A stretch of 45,892 nt of DNA from Criibacterium bergeronii (GTDB taxonomy: Bacteria > Bacillota > Clostridia > Peptostreptococcales > Filifactoraceae), in assembly GCF_001693775.2 (NCBI RefSeq), contig NZ_MBEW02000013.1:1-45892 (forward strand). Reading direction: 5' to 3'. Below are positions 16,070-25,807 of the stretch, one piece after another; the stretch's first letter is position 1, and each line of letters opens with the position of its first letter. Below the pieces are notes generated by a model, which saw only the letters and a list, made by a program, of their open reading frames with translations, ran no database searches and was not told the origin of the DNA. Position numbers and translations under genes: made by a program.

Positions 16070-16897
16070 ATGAATAGCTTAGATATTTTCATTTTATCAG
16101 ACTCCTTGGGAAACACAGCCGAACATATATGCAAGGCTGCTGTAGCTCAATTTGAGACACTTGATTATAAAATTCGTAAATTTTCTCATGTAAAGTCGGA
16201 TGAGGAATTGCATGAAATATTTGAAGACGTACTGAGTAGACAGACTGTTGTGGTATTGTATACGATAGTATCGGAAGAACTAATAAATTCAGTTAAGGAA
16301 TTTGCTGAGAAAAACAAAATTATAGCAATAGACTTGCTTTCACCAATTACAAACAGTATTACAAAGCTTACAAAGCTAGAACCATTAGAAAAACCGGGAA
16401 TGCTTAGACAGCTAAACGATTTATACTTTAAAAGAGTTGAGTCAATGGAATTTGCCGTTAAATATGATGATGGCAAAGACAATAGAGGAGTTTTACAAGC
16501 AGATTTAGTAATAATAGGTATATCGAGGACATCGAAAACACCGCTTTCAATGTACCTTGCTAATAAAAATATAAAGGTTGCAAACATTCCACTGGTGCCG
16601 GAAGCATCTGTACCAAAGGAATTGTTTGAAATCTCAAGTAAAAAAATTGTTGGACTTACAAATTCACCGGAAAAATTAAACCATATCAGAGTTGAAAGAC
16701 TTAACGCCTTGGGACTTCCAAACGGCTCAAAATATGCGGATATGTCGAGAATTTTAGAAGAAATTGATTTTGCAGAAGGTATAATGAGAAAAATTGGTTG
16801 CCCAATAATCAATGTTGAAAATAAGGCAATAGAAGAAACTGCAGAGCTAATCATTACTTACCTTAAAAAGAGTGGGGTAAAAATTTATAACGATTAA
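16070..16897 (+). CDS. ppsR: Pyruvate, phosphate dikinase regulatory protein
   Basis: A bifunctional serine/threonine kinase and pyrophosphorylase (DUF299) that inactivates PPDK by ADP-dependent phosphorylation of the Thr near the catalytic His and reactivates it by Pi-dependent dephosphorylation. The 275 residues are the usual length. The P-loop-like GISRTSKTP lies at 150-158, after the N-terminal opening IFILSDSLGNTAEHI. AGGAG precedes the ATG. Its target, ppdK, starts 39 bp downstream, so enzyme and regulator are made together. Confidence 0.94.
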   Translation: MNSLDIFILSDSLGNTAEHICKAAVAQFETLDYKIRKFSHVKSDEELHEIFEDVLSRQTVVVLYTIVSEELINSVKEFAEKNKIIAIDLLSPITNSITKLTKLEPLEKPGMLRQLNDLYFKRVESMEFAVKYDDGKDNRGVLQADLVIIGISRTSKTPLSMYLANKNIKVANIPLVPEASVPKELFEISSKKIVGLTNSPEKLNHIRVERLNALGLPNGSKYADMSRILEEIDFAEGIMRKIGCPIINVENKAIEETAELIITYLKKSGVKIYND

Positions 16898-16936
16898 CAA
16901 ATTTAAAGTTAAAATATTATTATCAGGAGGAAAAAA

Positions 16937-19564
16937 ATGTCAGAAAAAAAGTATGTTTATGATTTTAATGAAGGCGACATGAATATGAGAAGCCTACTTG
17001 GCGGAAAAGGTGCAAACCTAGCTGAGATGACAAACATTGGACTTCCGGTACCTCAAGGCTTTACAATCTCTACTGAAGCTTGTCTAAGATTTTATGATGA
17101 GGATAAAAAACTTTGGCCTGACCTCTTATTAGAAATCGACAAGCATTTAGAAAATGTTGAAAAACTTCAAGGCAAAAAATTCTCCGACCCTCAAGACCCA
17201 CTACTGTTTTCAGTTAGGTCAGGTGCTGCAATTTCAATGCCAGGTATGATGGATACCATTCTTAATCTTGGGCTAAATGATGAAACAGTAAAAGGCTTAG
17301 CAAGAACTACAAACAACGAAAGATTTGCGTATGATTCCTATCGTAGATTTATCCAAATGTTCTCTGACGTTGCTATAGGGATACCTAAAGCACTGTTTGA
17401 TGCAAAACTTGATGGCATGAAGGAAGAAAAAGGCGTCAAAAATGATACAGATTTGAATGCAGAGGACTTAAAAAATTTAGTTGAACAATTCAAAAAAGTA
17501 TACAAAGAAGAAATGAAAGAGGACTTCCCACAAGAACCAAAAGTGCAGCTACAAAAAGCAGTTGAAGCAGTATTTTCTTCTTGGAACAACAACAGGGCAA
17601 AAGTATACAGAAAATTAAATAATATTTCTGATAGCCTAGGTACAGCAGTAAACGTACAATCAATGGTATTTGGCAACAAAGGAGCAACATCAGGTACAGG
17701 AGTTGCATTTACTAGAAATCCGGCTACAGGCGAAAATAAATTATTCGGAGAATTCCTTATGAATGCACAAGGCGAAGACGTTGTTGCAGGTATAAGAACT
17801 CCGGAAAGCATTGATAAATTAAAAGAAATAAACGAAGATGCTTACAATCAATTTGTTGAGGCAACTCACACACTGGAAAATCACTATCACGATATGCAAG
17901 ATATAGAGTTTACTATCGAAGAAGGAAGACTATTCTTTTTACAGACAAGAAATGGTAAAAGAACAGCTGAAGCAGCAGTAAAAGTTGCTGTAGACCAAGT
18001 AAAAGAAGGACTAATCGATAAAAAAGAAGCGATAATGAGAGTTGAACCAAAACAACTTGACCAGTTACTTCACCCGGCATTTAAAGCAGATGCTCTTAAA
18101 AAAGCAGTTTCTGTAGCTAAAGGTTTACCTGCGTCACCTGGAGCAGGCTCAGGTAAAATATATTTTAATGCCGAAGATGCAGTTGCAGCTGCAAAATCAG
18201 GACAAAAAGTATTATTAGTAAGACAAGAAACATCTCCTGAAGATATCGAAGGTATGATATCTGCTGAAGGCATACTTACAGCAAGAGGCGGTATGACATC
18301 TCACGCTGCTGTAGTAGCCAGAGGTATGGGTAAATGCTGCGTAGCCGGCTGTAGCGAGGCAAGAGTTGACGAAATATCAAAAACTATGAGGATTGGTGAA
18401 AAAGTTTACAAACAAGGCGATGTTTTATCTCTTGATGGTTCTACTGGTTCAGTTTATGATGGCGAAGTAGCAAAAGCTGAACCTGAACTAACTGGTGACT
18501 TTGGACAGTTTATGGACTATGTAAATGAAATCAAAAAACTAGGTGTATATACTAATGCTGATACACCAAGAGATGCTAAACAAGCTGTAAAATTTGGAGC
18601 AGAAGGTATAGGACTTTGCAGAACAGAACATATGTTCTTTGATGAAAAAAGAATTCCGGCAGTTAGACGTATGATTTTATCAAAATCCGTTGACGAACGC
18701 AAAAAAGCCTTGGCAGAAATCTTACCAATGCAAAAAGAAGATTTCATAGGCATTTATCAAGCTATGGAAGGTAGACCGGTAGTTATAAGATTACTTGACC
18801 CTCCTCTACATGAATTCTTACCAAAAGAAGAAAAAGACCTTAAAGCTATCGGAGAGTCAATGGGAATATCCTATGACGATGTTAGAGATAGAGTGTTAGA
18901 ACTAGCAGAATTTAACCCAATGCTTGGGCACAGAGGTTGCAGACTTGGCATAACATATCCTGAAATATCAAGAATGCAGGCAAGAGCTATAATAGAGGCA
19001 GCATTGGAGGTTAAAAAACAATATCCGGTATTAAAACCTGAAATAATGGTACCACTTGTTGGTCATGTAAATGAGTTAAAATATGTAAAAAAACAAATGG
19101 TTGATGAAATAAACAAAGTATTTGAAGAAAAAGGCGAAAAAATAGATTACCTAATAGGTACAATGATAGAAGTGCCAAGAGCGGCAATAACAGCTGATGA
19201 AATAGCAAAAGAGGCAGAATTCTTCAGCTTTGGTACAAATGATTTAACTCAGATGGGATTTGGATTTTCAAGAGATGACTCCAGTAAATTCTTAGCAGAC
19301 TACGAATCAAAAAATATTTTTGATTTTAAACCATTTGAAACAATAGACCAAGAAGGCATAGGTAAGCTTATGAAGATGGCGGTAGATTATGGTAAACAAA
19401 CTCGCCCTGACATCATTCTTGGTATATGCGGAGAGCATGGTGGAGACCCTGCGACAGTAGAATTCTGCCACAAGCTAGGACTAAACTATGTATCTTGCTC
19501 ACCATTTAGAGTACCAATCGCAAGATTAGCTGCAGCACAAGCGGTAGTAAAAGAAAGCAAATAA
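16937..19564 (+). CDS. ppdK: Pyruvate, phosphate dikinase
   Basis: It interconverts ATP + Pi + pyruvate with AMP + PPi + PEP. In anaerobes it can run glycolytically, using PPi, or toward PEP. The 875 residues are full length. An ATP-grasp N-terminal domain (FSVRSGAAISMPGMMDT at 91-107) comes first. The swivelling phosphohistidine domain has Thr454-Ser455-His456 in GGMTSHAAVVARG. The C-terminal PEP/pyruvate barrel has LGHRGCRLGITYPE and CGEHGGDP with the catalytic Cys. Thr454 is the expected target of ppsR. TCAGGAGG precedes the ATG. Confidence 0.97.
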   Translation: MSEKKYVYDFNEGDMNMRSLLGGKGANLAEMTNIGLPVPQGFTISTEACLRFYDEDKKLWPDLLLEIDKHLENVEKLQGKKFSDPQDPLLFSVRSGAAISMPGMMDTILNLGLNDETVKGLARTTNNERFAYDSYRRFIQMFSDVAIGIPKALFDAKLDGMKEEKGVKNDTDLNAEDLKNLVEQFKKVYKEEMKEDFPQEPKVQLQKAVEAVFSSWNNNRAKVYRKLNNISDSLGTAVNVQSMVFGNKGATSGTGVAFTRNPATGENKLFGEFLMNAQGEDVVAGIRTPESIDKLKEINEDAYNQFVEATHTLENHYHDMQDIEFTIEEGRLFFLQTRNGKRTAEAAVKVAVDQVKEGLIDKKEAIMRVEPKQLDQLLHPAFKADALKKAVSVAKGLPASPGAGSGKIYFNAEDAVAAAKSGQKVLLVRQETSPEDIEGMISAEGILTARGGMTSHAAVVARGMGKCCVAGCSEARVDEISKTMRIGEKVYKQGDVLSLDGSTGSVYDGEVAKAEPELTGDFGQFMDYVNEIKKLGVYTNADTPRDAKQAVKFGAEGIGLCRTEHMFFDEKRIPAVRRMILSKSVDERKKALAEILPMQKEDFIGIYQAMEGRPVVIRLLDPPLHEFLPKEEKDLKAIGESMGISYDDVRDRVLELAEFNPMLGHRGCRLGITYPEISRMQARAIIEAALEVKKQYPVLKPEIMVPLVGHVNELKYVKKQMVDEINKVFEEKGEKIDYLIGTMIEVPRAAITADEIAKEAEFFSFGTNDLTQMGFGFSRDDSSKFLADYESKNIFDFKPFETIDQEGIGKLMKMAVDYGKQTRPDIILGICGEHGGDPATVEFCHKLGLNYVSCSPFRVPIARLAAAQAVVKESK

Positions 19565-19607
19565 AATTTTTTGTCAATTATCATATGTATAAAATTATCT
19601 AAAAAAA

Positions 19608-19636
19608 TTGATTTTTTGCTAATAATCTGATATAAT
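19608..19636 (+). promoter_or_regulatory. Promoter of the rimP-nusA-infB operon
   Basis: TTGATT (19608-19613), 17 bp, TGA-preceded TATAAT (19631-19636). The expected start is near 19643, only about 20 nt before the leader terminator. Confidence 0.75.
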
Positions 19637-19663
19637 AATCTAAGACAAAATATAAGACTATTC

Positions 19664-19693
19664 AAGAGTGGGTCAATTCCCACTCTTTGTTTT
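19664..19693 (+). terminator. Promoter-proximal terminator in the rimP leader
   Basis: AAGAGTGGG pairs perfectly with CCCACTCTT over a 6-nt loop, followed by TGTTTTT. It sits between the operon promoter and rimP, so it must be read through for expression. A leader terminator at this position is known in Firmicutes, and NusA-dependent termination is reported to autoregulate nusA in Bacillus. Applying that here is inference. Confidence 0.8.
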
Positions 19694-19732
19694 TACATAA
19701 AACTGATTAATTATGTAAAAAGGGAGGAATTT

Positions 19733-20194
19733 ATGAGCAAAAAAGTAGAACAGCGTGCTCAAGAATTAGTAGAAAAATATATCTCAAAAGAGCTTGAGCT
19801 GGTTGACGTAGATTATGTAAAAGAAAATGGTGAGTATTATTTAAGAATATTAATAGATAAAGAAGGTGGAGTAAGTCTTGATGATTGTGAGGCACTAAGC
19901 AGAGCCCTAGACGATAAGCTTGATGAGGCGGATATTATTCCGGATGCTTATTATTTAGAAGTATCATCACCCGGCTTAGACAGAGAGCTAAAAAAAGAAA
20001 AAGATTTTATAAGAGAAAAAGGTAAAAAAATCTTAGTTAAGCTTTACAAAAAATCAGAGTTGGGTAAGGAGTTTACCGGAGTATTAGAAGGCTTAGACGA
20101 AGATAAAAATCTATTAATAAATATAGATGGAAAATCCCATACAATAGAAAAAAAGGATATAGCAAAAATAAATCTTCAGGATTTTGATTTTTAA
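19733..20194 (+). CDS. rimP: Ribosome maturation factor RimP
   Basis: It assists 30S subunit maturation. The 153 residues have the standard two-domain organisation: an N-terminal alpha/beta domain with LVDVDYVKE and YLRILIDKEGGVSLDDCE, and a C-terminal SH3-like domain. YLEVSSPGLDRELK is the family's most conserved stretch. GGGAGG precedes the ATG. It is the first gene of the nusA-infB operon and always accompanies it in Firmicutes. Confidence 0.95.
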   Translation: MSKKVEQRAQELVEKYISKELELVDVDYVKENGEYYLRILIDKEGGVSLDDCEALSRALDDKLDEADIIPDAYYLEVSSPGLDRELKKEKDFIREKGKKILVKLYKKSELGKEFTGVLEGLDEDKNLLINIDGKSHTIEKKDIAKINLQDFDF

Positions 20195-20293
20195 TCAGTT
20201 ATAGAAATTAAAGCCGGAATTAAAAATTTTATTTGACTTTAATTTAATATATAAAGTAATAAAGCAGGTAAGTACGATTTAGGAGGAAAATTA

Positions 20294-21436
20294 ATGAACG
20301 CAGAGTTTTTAAAAGCTCTAGAACAAATTGAAAAAGAAAAGGGAATAAAAAAACAAGTTTTAATCGAAGCGGTGGAGCAGGCAATACTTAACGCTTACAA
20401 AAAAAATTACGGAAGTAGTGATGATGTTGTAGTTAAGATAGACGAAAAGACCGGTGAAATTAAAGCTATAAATCACCTCTTGGTAGTAGACGATGAAACA
20501 GAGGATATCGCCGAAAACGAAGTAACTCTTGAGTATGCAAGAGATTTCTACGGCAAACAATACAAGGTTGGAGATACCATTGAAGAAGAAAAAATCCCAG
20601 CCAACTTTGGACGTATAGCTACTCAGGCTGCTAGACAAATAGTAGTACAAAAAATTAAAGAGGCTGAAAAAGACATCCAATATGACCAGTTTAAACAAAA
20701 AGAGGGAGAAATAATTACCGGTACAGTCTCTAGAATGTCTAGGGGTACAGTTTATATTGATATATCTATAATAGGTGACAATGACCTGACAATTTTATCT
20801 GAAGGAATTTTACCGGTATCTGAGCAAATGAGCACAGACAGCTATAAAATCGGACAAAGGCTAAAATGTTATATCAGTGAAGTAAAAAGAAATAACAATA
20901 AAGCACAAGTAGTCCTTTCAAGAGTACATCAAGATTTTGTAAGAAGATTATTTGAGCTTGAGGTGCCGGAAATTTATGATGGTACAGTAGAGCTGGTTAG
21001 CATAGCTAGAGAAGCTGGTTCTAGGACAAAGATGGCAGTAAAAAGTAACATGAAAGATGTAGACCCAGTAGGAGCTTGCATAGGAGCAAAAGGACAAAGA
21101 GTTAGAAATATTGTTGATGAAATAAATGATGAAAAAATAGATATAATTGAGTACAGTGATGACAAGGTAAAATACATCACAGCGGCACTGTTACCGGCAA
21201 AAGTTACCAGCGTGACAATTTTAGAAGACGAAAAAATCGCAAATGTAATAGTACCGGATGACAAACTTTCCCTTGCAATAGGTAGAGAAGGACAAAATGT
21301 TAGATTAGCAGCCAAGCTTACTAATTATAAGATTGACATAAAATCAGAAAGTAATGCTCAAAACGAAACGTCATCAGAAATACCACAAGACGAGGAAATG
21401 CAAGAGCAAACAGAAAAAGAAGTTACTCAAGATTAG
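20294..21436 (+). CDS. nusA: Transcription termination/antitermination factor NusA
   Basis: It binds RNA polymerase and nascent RNA to modulate pausing and termination. The 380 residues show the N-terminal polymerase-binding domain, an S1 domain (about 135-200, GEIITGTVSRMSRGTVYIDI), and KH1 and KH2 (about 205-345; DPVGACIGAKGQRVRNI and LAIGREGQNVRLAAKL). A short acidic tail follows; the E. coli-type C-terminal acidic repeats are absent, normal for Firmicutes. AGGAGG precedes the ATG. Confidence 0.96.
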   Translation: MNAEFLKALEQIEKEKGIKKQVLIEAVEQAILNAYKKNYGSSDDVVVKIDEKTGEIKAINHLLVVDDETEDIAENEVTLEYARDFYGKQYKVGDTIEEEKIPANFGRIATQAARQIVVQKIKEAEKDIQYDQFKQKEGEIITGTVSRMSRGTVYIDISIIGDNDLTILSEGILPVSEQMSTDSYKIGQRLKCYISEVKRNNNKAQVVLSRVHQDFVRRLFELEVPEIYDGTVELVSIAREAGSRTKMAVKSNMKDVDPVGACIGAKGQRVRNIVDEINDEKIDIIEYSDDKVKYITAALLPAKVTSVTILEDEKIANVIVPDDKLSLAIGREGQNVRLAAKLTNYKIDIKSESNAQNETSSEIPQDEEMQEQTEKEVTQD

Positions 21437-21451
21437 GAGAAAGAGCAACAA

Positions 21452-21721
21452 ATGAAACAAAAAAAGGTACCTATCAGAAAATGTATAGTATGCCATGAAA
21501 GTGGTGAGAAAAAAAATCTTATAAGAATAGTGAAAAATAAAGATGGAGAAATATTTTTGGACCCTACCTATAAAGCCAATGGCAGGGGAGCTTATGTGCA
21601 TGAAGATAAGGAATGTATTGACAAGCTAATCAAAACTAAAGGTCTTGATAGAGCCTTTAAAATCAAGGTAGACCAAGAAGTATATGAAAAGATAAAAAGC
21701 GAGTGCACTGCAAATGAATAA
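21452..21721 (+). CDS. rnpM: YlxR family RNA-binding protein (RnpM, RNase P modulator)
   Basis: An 89-residue DUF448 protein. The N-terminal motif RKCIVCHESGEKKNLIRIV and the GRGAYVH segment (about 47-53) are typical. Members bind RNase P RNA and dampen its activity in Bacillus. It lies 15 bp after nusA and overlaps ylxQ by 8 bp, the classical arrangement. Confidence 0.9.
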   Translation: MKQKKVPIRKCIVCHESGEKKNLIRIVKNKDGEIFLDPTYKANGRGAYVHEDKECIDKLIKTKGLDRAFKIKVDQEVYEKIKSECTANE

Positions 21722-22055
21722 AGCAAAAATTCAAACATTACTTGGATTTGCAATGAAAAGTGGAAAATTATCCCTTGGAGAAAATGCAGTATTAGAAACA
21801 ATAAAATTTGGCAAAGCAAAAATAGTTTTTATAGCCAGCGATGCCTCACAAAATACATCAAAAAGATTATTAGACAAGTCAAATTATAGACATATACCTG
21901 TTTGTATGGATTTAGACAGATATGAACTAGGTAAAGCAATTGGTAGAGAATATTGTATGAGCATAGCGTTGAAAGATAAAAACTTTGCTCTAGGTATAAA
22001 AAAAGAAATGGGAGGTAATGCTATTGAAGAAAAAGAGGATATATGCAATAGCTGA
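21714..22055 (+). CDS. ylxQ: L7Ae-family RNA-binding protein YlxQ
   Basis: A 113-residue protein of the ribosomal L7Ae/L30e/S12e fold that probably binds kink-turn RNA. Conserved text includes [28 protein letters not shown], and [14 protein letters not shown]. It overlaps rnpM at its start and infB at its end, which suggests translational coupling. Its exact cellular role is unsettled. Confidence 0.9.
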   Translation: MNKAKIQTLLGFAMKSGKLSLGENAVLETIKFGKAKIVFIASDASQNTSKRLLDKSNYRHIPVCMDLDRYELGKAIGREYCMSIALKDKNFALGIKKEMGGNAIEEKEDICNS

Positions 22056-24312
22056 TGAATTAGGAATATCAAGCAAAGAACTTATAGAGAGATTAGCTGA
22101 ATTAGATTACACAGTATCTAGTCCACTTGCCACATTTACAGAAGAAGAGGCAGAAGCAATTGTGGAAATGCTCCAAGAAGAAAAAGTTCAAACAAACAAT
22201 ATAAAACCATCACAAAAGGATAAAAGGTCATCAAAGACTTATGATAAAGCACCTGAAAAACATAATGCACAACAAGCTGTTCATAAGGCAAAAGAGCATA
22301 CTAAAAAACATACACATGAAAATAATAAAACTTTAGACCAAAAACCTGAAGCAGTAGAAACAAAGCATACAGAGCATAAGCCAAAGCAAGAACATCATCA
22401 AAAAAATACAGCTAAGAGTAATACTAACGAGCACTCACAAAATCAAAAATCAGCACAAAAGTTTGTAGAAAAACAGCAACCATCATCGCAGCAAGAACAT
22501 CATGGAGAAGAACAAAAACATAATAACAAAGGCAAGAGTAAAAACGAAGAAGTAGAAACAGAACAAACAGAAATAGTACAACTTGACGAAACTGTTTTAG
22601 TAGGTGAATTTGCCAGTCAAATAGGTGTGCCTGCCACACAAGTTATAATGAGCCTTATGAAAATGGGTATAATGGCGAATATAAATCAGCATATCAAATA
22701 TGAAACAGCAGAAAAAATTGCCTTTGAATTTGATAAGCTAGTTGAGCCATTACAAAAAGAAGAAGAAAAAGAAGACGTTGTAATTAAAGACGACTTAGAA
22801 GAAGATTTATTACCAAGACCTCCAATCGTAACAGTAATGGGACACGTTGACCATGGTAAAACCTCTTTACTTGATGCGATAAGAAATACAAAAGTAACCG
22901 CAGGAGAGGCAGGCGGCATTACTCAGCACATAGGTGCATATGAAGTCTATGTAAACAACAAAAAAGTAGTATTTCTTGATACCCCAGGACACGAGGCTTT
23001 CACTCAAATGAGAATGAGGGGAGCGCAGGTTACAGATATAGCGATACTAGTTGTAGCGGCAGACGATGGTATAAAACCACAGACAATAGAGGCTATTTCC
23101 CATGCAAAAGCAGCAGGCGTACCTATAATAGTAGCTATAAATAAAATAGATAAAGAGGCGGCAAATATAGAAAGAGTTAGACAAGAGCTTTCTGATAATG
23201 GACTGCTTGTAGAAGAATGGGGCGGAGATATTATAGACGTGCCAATATCTGCAAAAAAGAACCAAAACATAGACAAGTTGCTTGAAATGATACTATTAGT
23301 TGCTGAAATGGAAGAACTAAAAGCAAATCCAAATAGACCAGCCGTTGGTACAGTAGTAGAGTCTAACTTGGATAAAGGAAGAGGACCTGTTGCAACAGTT
23401 ATAGTTTCAAATGGTACACTAAAAGTAGGAGACCCGGTAATAGCCGGTACTGCCTATGGTAAAATCAGAGCCTTGATAAATGATAAAGGCAAAAGAGTTA
23501 AAAAAGCACCACCATCAACACCAGTAGAAATATTAGGTCTTGATGAAGTGCCAATGGCTGGAGATAGATTTATCGTAATGCAAAGCGATAAAGCAGCAAA
23601 AGCCATTGTTGAAAAAAGAAGAATTAAGAGCAGAGACGAAAGACTTGAGGCATCATCAAAAATAACACTTGAAGATGTATTTGATAAGATGCAAAAGGGT
23701 GAAATAAAAGAATTAAAGATTGTTTTAAAAGCAGACGTTCAAGGCTCATTAGAGGCAATAAAACAATCATTAGAAAAAGTTTCATCAGAGGAAGTTAAAG
23801 TCAGCGTAATCCATGGCAGTGTCGGAGCAATCACAGACTCAGACGTAATGCTTGCATCCGCATCAAATGCAATAGTAATTGGCTTCAACGTAAGACCTTC
23901 CGCGTCAGTTATAGCGTTGTCAGATAGAGAGCAAGTAAATATCAGAACATATAGAATAATCTATGAACTAATAGAAGATATCGAAAAAGCCATGAAGGGT
24001 ATGCTAGACCCTGAATTTAAAGAAGTAGTAATAGGACAGGCAGAAGTAAGACAAACCTTCAAGGCATCAGGCATAGGCACTATCGCAGGTAGTTACGTTG
24101 TATCAGGAAAAATCAAGAGGAATTCAAGTGCAAGACTTATAAGAAACGGCATAGTTATATATGATGGAGAAATAAGCTCACTAAAGAGATTTAAAGACGA
24201 TGCCAAAGAAGTTGCACAAGGCTTTGAATGTGGTATAACTCTTGAAAAATTCAATGACATAAAGGAACAAGACGTTATCGAGTCTTATGAAATGCAAGAA
24301 ATAGAAAGATAG
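22024..24312 (+). CDS. infB: Translation initiation factor IF-2
   Basis: A GTPase that delivers fMet-tRNA to the 30S subunit. An ATG exists at 22018, but only 2 nt separate it from GGAGG (22011-22015). The TTG at 22024 is 8 nt away and gives the usual opening [14 protein letters not shown], so I choose it (762 residues). The IF2_N domain is followed by a low-complexity linker rich in His, Lys and Gln (about 60-175), a second IF2_N-type segment ([19 protein letters not shown]), and the G domain: GHVDHGKT (273-280), [13 protein letters not shown]. Domains II, III and the fMet-tRNA-binding C2 domain follow. rbfA begins 7 bp downstream. Confidence 0.96.
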   Translation: MKKKRIYAIADELGISSKELIERLAELDYTVSSPLATFTEEEAEAIVEMLQEEKVQTNNIKPSQKDKRSSKTYDKAPEKHNAQQAVHKAKEHTKKHTHENNKTLDQKPEAVETKHTEHKPKQEHHQKNTAKSNTNEHSQNQKSAQKFVEKQQPSSQQEHHGEEQKHNNKGKSKNEEVETEQTEIVQLDETVLVGEFASQIGVPATQVIMSLMKMGIMANINQHIKYETAEKIAFEFDKLVEPLQKEEEKEDVVIKDDLEEDLLPRPPIVTVMGHVDHGKTSLLDAIRNTKVTAGEAGGITQHIGAYEVYVNNKKVVFLDTPGHEAFTQMRMRGAQVTDIAILVVAADDGIKPQTIEAISHAKAAGVPIIVAINKIDKEAANIERVRQELSDNGLLVEEWGGDIIDVPISAKKNQNIDKLLEMILLVAEMEELKANPNRPAVGTVVESNLDKGRGPVATVIVSNGTLKVGDPVIAGTAYGKIRALINDKGKRVKKAPPSTPVEILGLDEVPMAGDRFIVMQSDKAAKAIVEKRRIKSRDERLEASSKITLEDVFDKMQKGEIKELKIVLKADVQGSLEAIKQSLEKVSSEEVKVSVIHGSVGAITDSDVMLASASNAIVIGFNVRPSASVIALSDREQVNIRTYRIIYELIEDIEKAMKGMLDPEFKEVVIGQAEVRQTFKASGIGTIAGSYVVSGKIKRNSSARLIRNGIVIYDGEISSLKRFKDDAKEVAQGFECGITLEKFNDIKEQDVIESYEMQEIER

Positions 24313-24319
24313 GTTTGAC

Positions 24320-24745
24320 ATGAAATTTGAAAGAACACAAAGAATTGAGCAGGAAATCAAAAAAGTAATTACACAGATGCTCATTGAAGGACATATAAAA
24401 AATACAGTTATTACCGAAACGACTTCACTCATATCAATAGTTGATGTCAGAGTAGTTACAGACCTAAAGTACGCTTATGTATATGTGAGCGTACTTGGAG
24501 GTAATAAGGATGAAATAGTTGCTGCACTTCAAAAGTCAGCCGGCTTTATACGTTCACAAATAGGTAAGAGAGTTAAATTAAGATATACTCCTGAGCTTAT
24601 TTTTGAAAGAGACGATACTATAAAGACAGCTATTGAAATGATGGAAAAAATTAATAAAGTCCATCATGATGACGAGGAAAAAGAACTACAAGCAGCTAAA
24701 AATATAGAAGAAAAAACTTCTACAAATCAAAACTTAGATAAATAA
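24320..24745 (+). CDS. rbfA: 30S ribosome-binding factor A
   Basis: A KH-fold protein needed for late 16S rRNA and 30S maturation. The 141 residues show the conserved opening RTQRIEQEIKKVITQML, VDVRVVTDLKYAYVYVSV, and RSQIGKRVKLRYTPEL near 93-108. A charged tail of about 30 residues extends beyond the usual fold. It directly follows infB, as is standard. Confidence 0.94.
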   Translation: MKFERTQRIEQEIKKVITQMLIEGHIKNTVITETTSLISIVDVRVVTDLKYAYVYVSVLGGNKDEIVAALQKSAGFIRSQIGKRVKLRYTPELIFERDDTIKTAIEMMEKINKVHHDDEEKELQAAKNIEEKTSTNQNLDK

Positions 24746-24841
24746 TAAAATCGGATTTTGGTTTAATTGTTTAAGAATAATTTAATATATTTATAATATA
24801 TTGATGTTCTAATATTTTAATTATACTTGCAAAGGGGTATT

Positions 24842-25807
24842 ATGCAGCAAATTATTGACTATTTAATAAACAACGATAATTTTTTGATAACCAGTCACGT
24901 TGCTCCGGATGGAGATAACATAGGGTCGAGTATAGCACTTTGCAAATTTTTGCAAAATATTGGAAAAAACGCATATCATGTATTGGACGATAATGCTCCC
25001 CAAAGCTTATCATACATTACATCAAAGGTTAAAATATATAAAAGCTCAGACGTACAAAACCTTTTTAATGATGCACCGTACAATATAGTAGTCCTTGATT
25101 GTGGCAATAAAGTCAGAGTGTGCATTGATAAAAAAATCTTGGATAATGCTGTAAAAGTCGGATGTATTGACCATCACGAAAGCAACGAGCTTTTTGGAGA
25201 TGTCAATTATTTGGTTAAGACAGCCTCATCGACTTGCGAAATAGTCTATCAAATTATGAAAAAAATAGACGAAACAAAAATCGATGAAATTGTTGCAACC
25301 GCTCTTTATACAGGACTTGCCACAGATACAGGTCATTTTAAATTTGATTGCACAAGTCAAAGCTCATTTTATATGGCAGCGGATTTACTTTCAAAAAATG
25401 CAAAAAAACAAGATGTGGTAAAAAATATTTATCAAAGTGATGATTACAACTACAAACGCATGGAGGCAAATCTTGTCTTAAATGAAATGGAAAAACTTGA
25501 CGAAATTTGTGTAATGACACTTACACAAGACATTTTATCCGAATTTGGCATAGATATGAAGGACACTGAGGACTTGGTAAATAATACACTAAATATCCAA
25601 GGTGTAGAGCTAGGTATACTTTTAAAAGAAAAATCTAAAAATATAGTAAAGGGTTCATTAAGGTCAAAACAAAGAGTTGATTGCAACCAAATTGCCAAGC
25701 ACTTTGGCGGGGGTGGACACATAAGAGCAGCAGGCTTTACTATAAATGATATTAATATAGAAGATGCAAAAAAATTAGTATTAGATTATGTGAAAAATTA
25801 TGTGTGA
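24842..25807 (+). CDS. nrnA: DHH-family phosphoesterase (NrnA-type nanoRNase/pAp phosphatase)
   Basis: It probably degrades 2-5-nt RNAs and dephosphorylates pAp. An in-frame TTG at 24827 is less likely than the ATG at 24842, which has AAAGGGG 5 nt before it; the product has 321 residues. The motifs are SHVAPDGDNIGSS (His19, Asp23, Asp25 metal ligands), VLDCGN, the DHH triad at 110-112, ATDTGHFKF, and DHHA1 GGGGHIRAAGF near the C-terminus. The truB start overlaps its last 8 bp, so it belongs to the RNA-processing operon. Confidence 0.92.
   Translation: MQQIIDYLINNDNFLITSHVAPDGDNIGSSIALCKFLQNIGKNAYHVLDDNAPQSLSYITSKVKIYKSSDVQNLFNDAPYNIVVLDCGNKVRVCIDKKILDNAVKVGCIDHHESNELFGDVNYLVKTASSTCEIVYQIMKKIDETKIDEIVATALYTGLATDTGHFKFDCTSQSSFYMAADLLSKNAKKQDVVKNIYQSDDYNYKRMEANLVLNEMEKLDEICVMTLTQDILSEFGIDMKDTEDLVNNTLNIQGVELGILLKEKSKNIVKGSLRSKQRVDCNQIAKHFGGGGHIRAAGFTINDINIEDAKKLVLDYVKNYV

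Noticed and set aside
16186-16854. 222-codon open frame antisense to the PPDK regulatory protein gene
   Set aside because: No ribosome binding site or recognisable family; it mirrors codon bias of the well-supported plus-strand gene.
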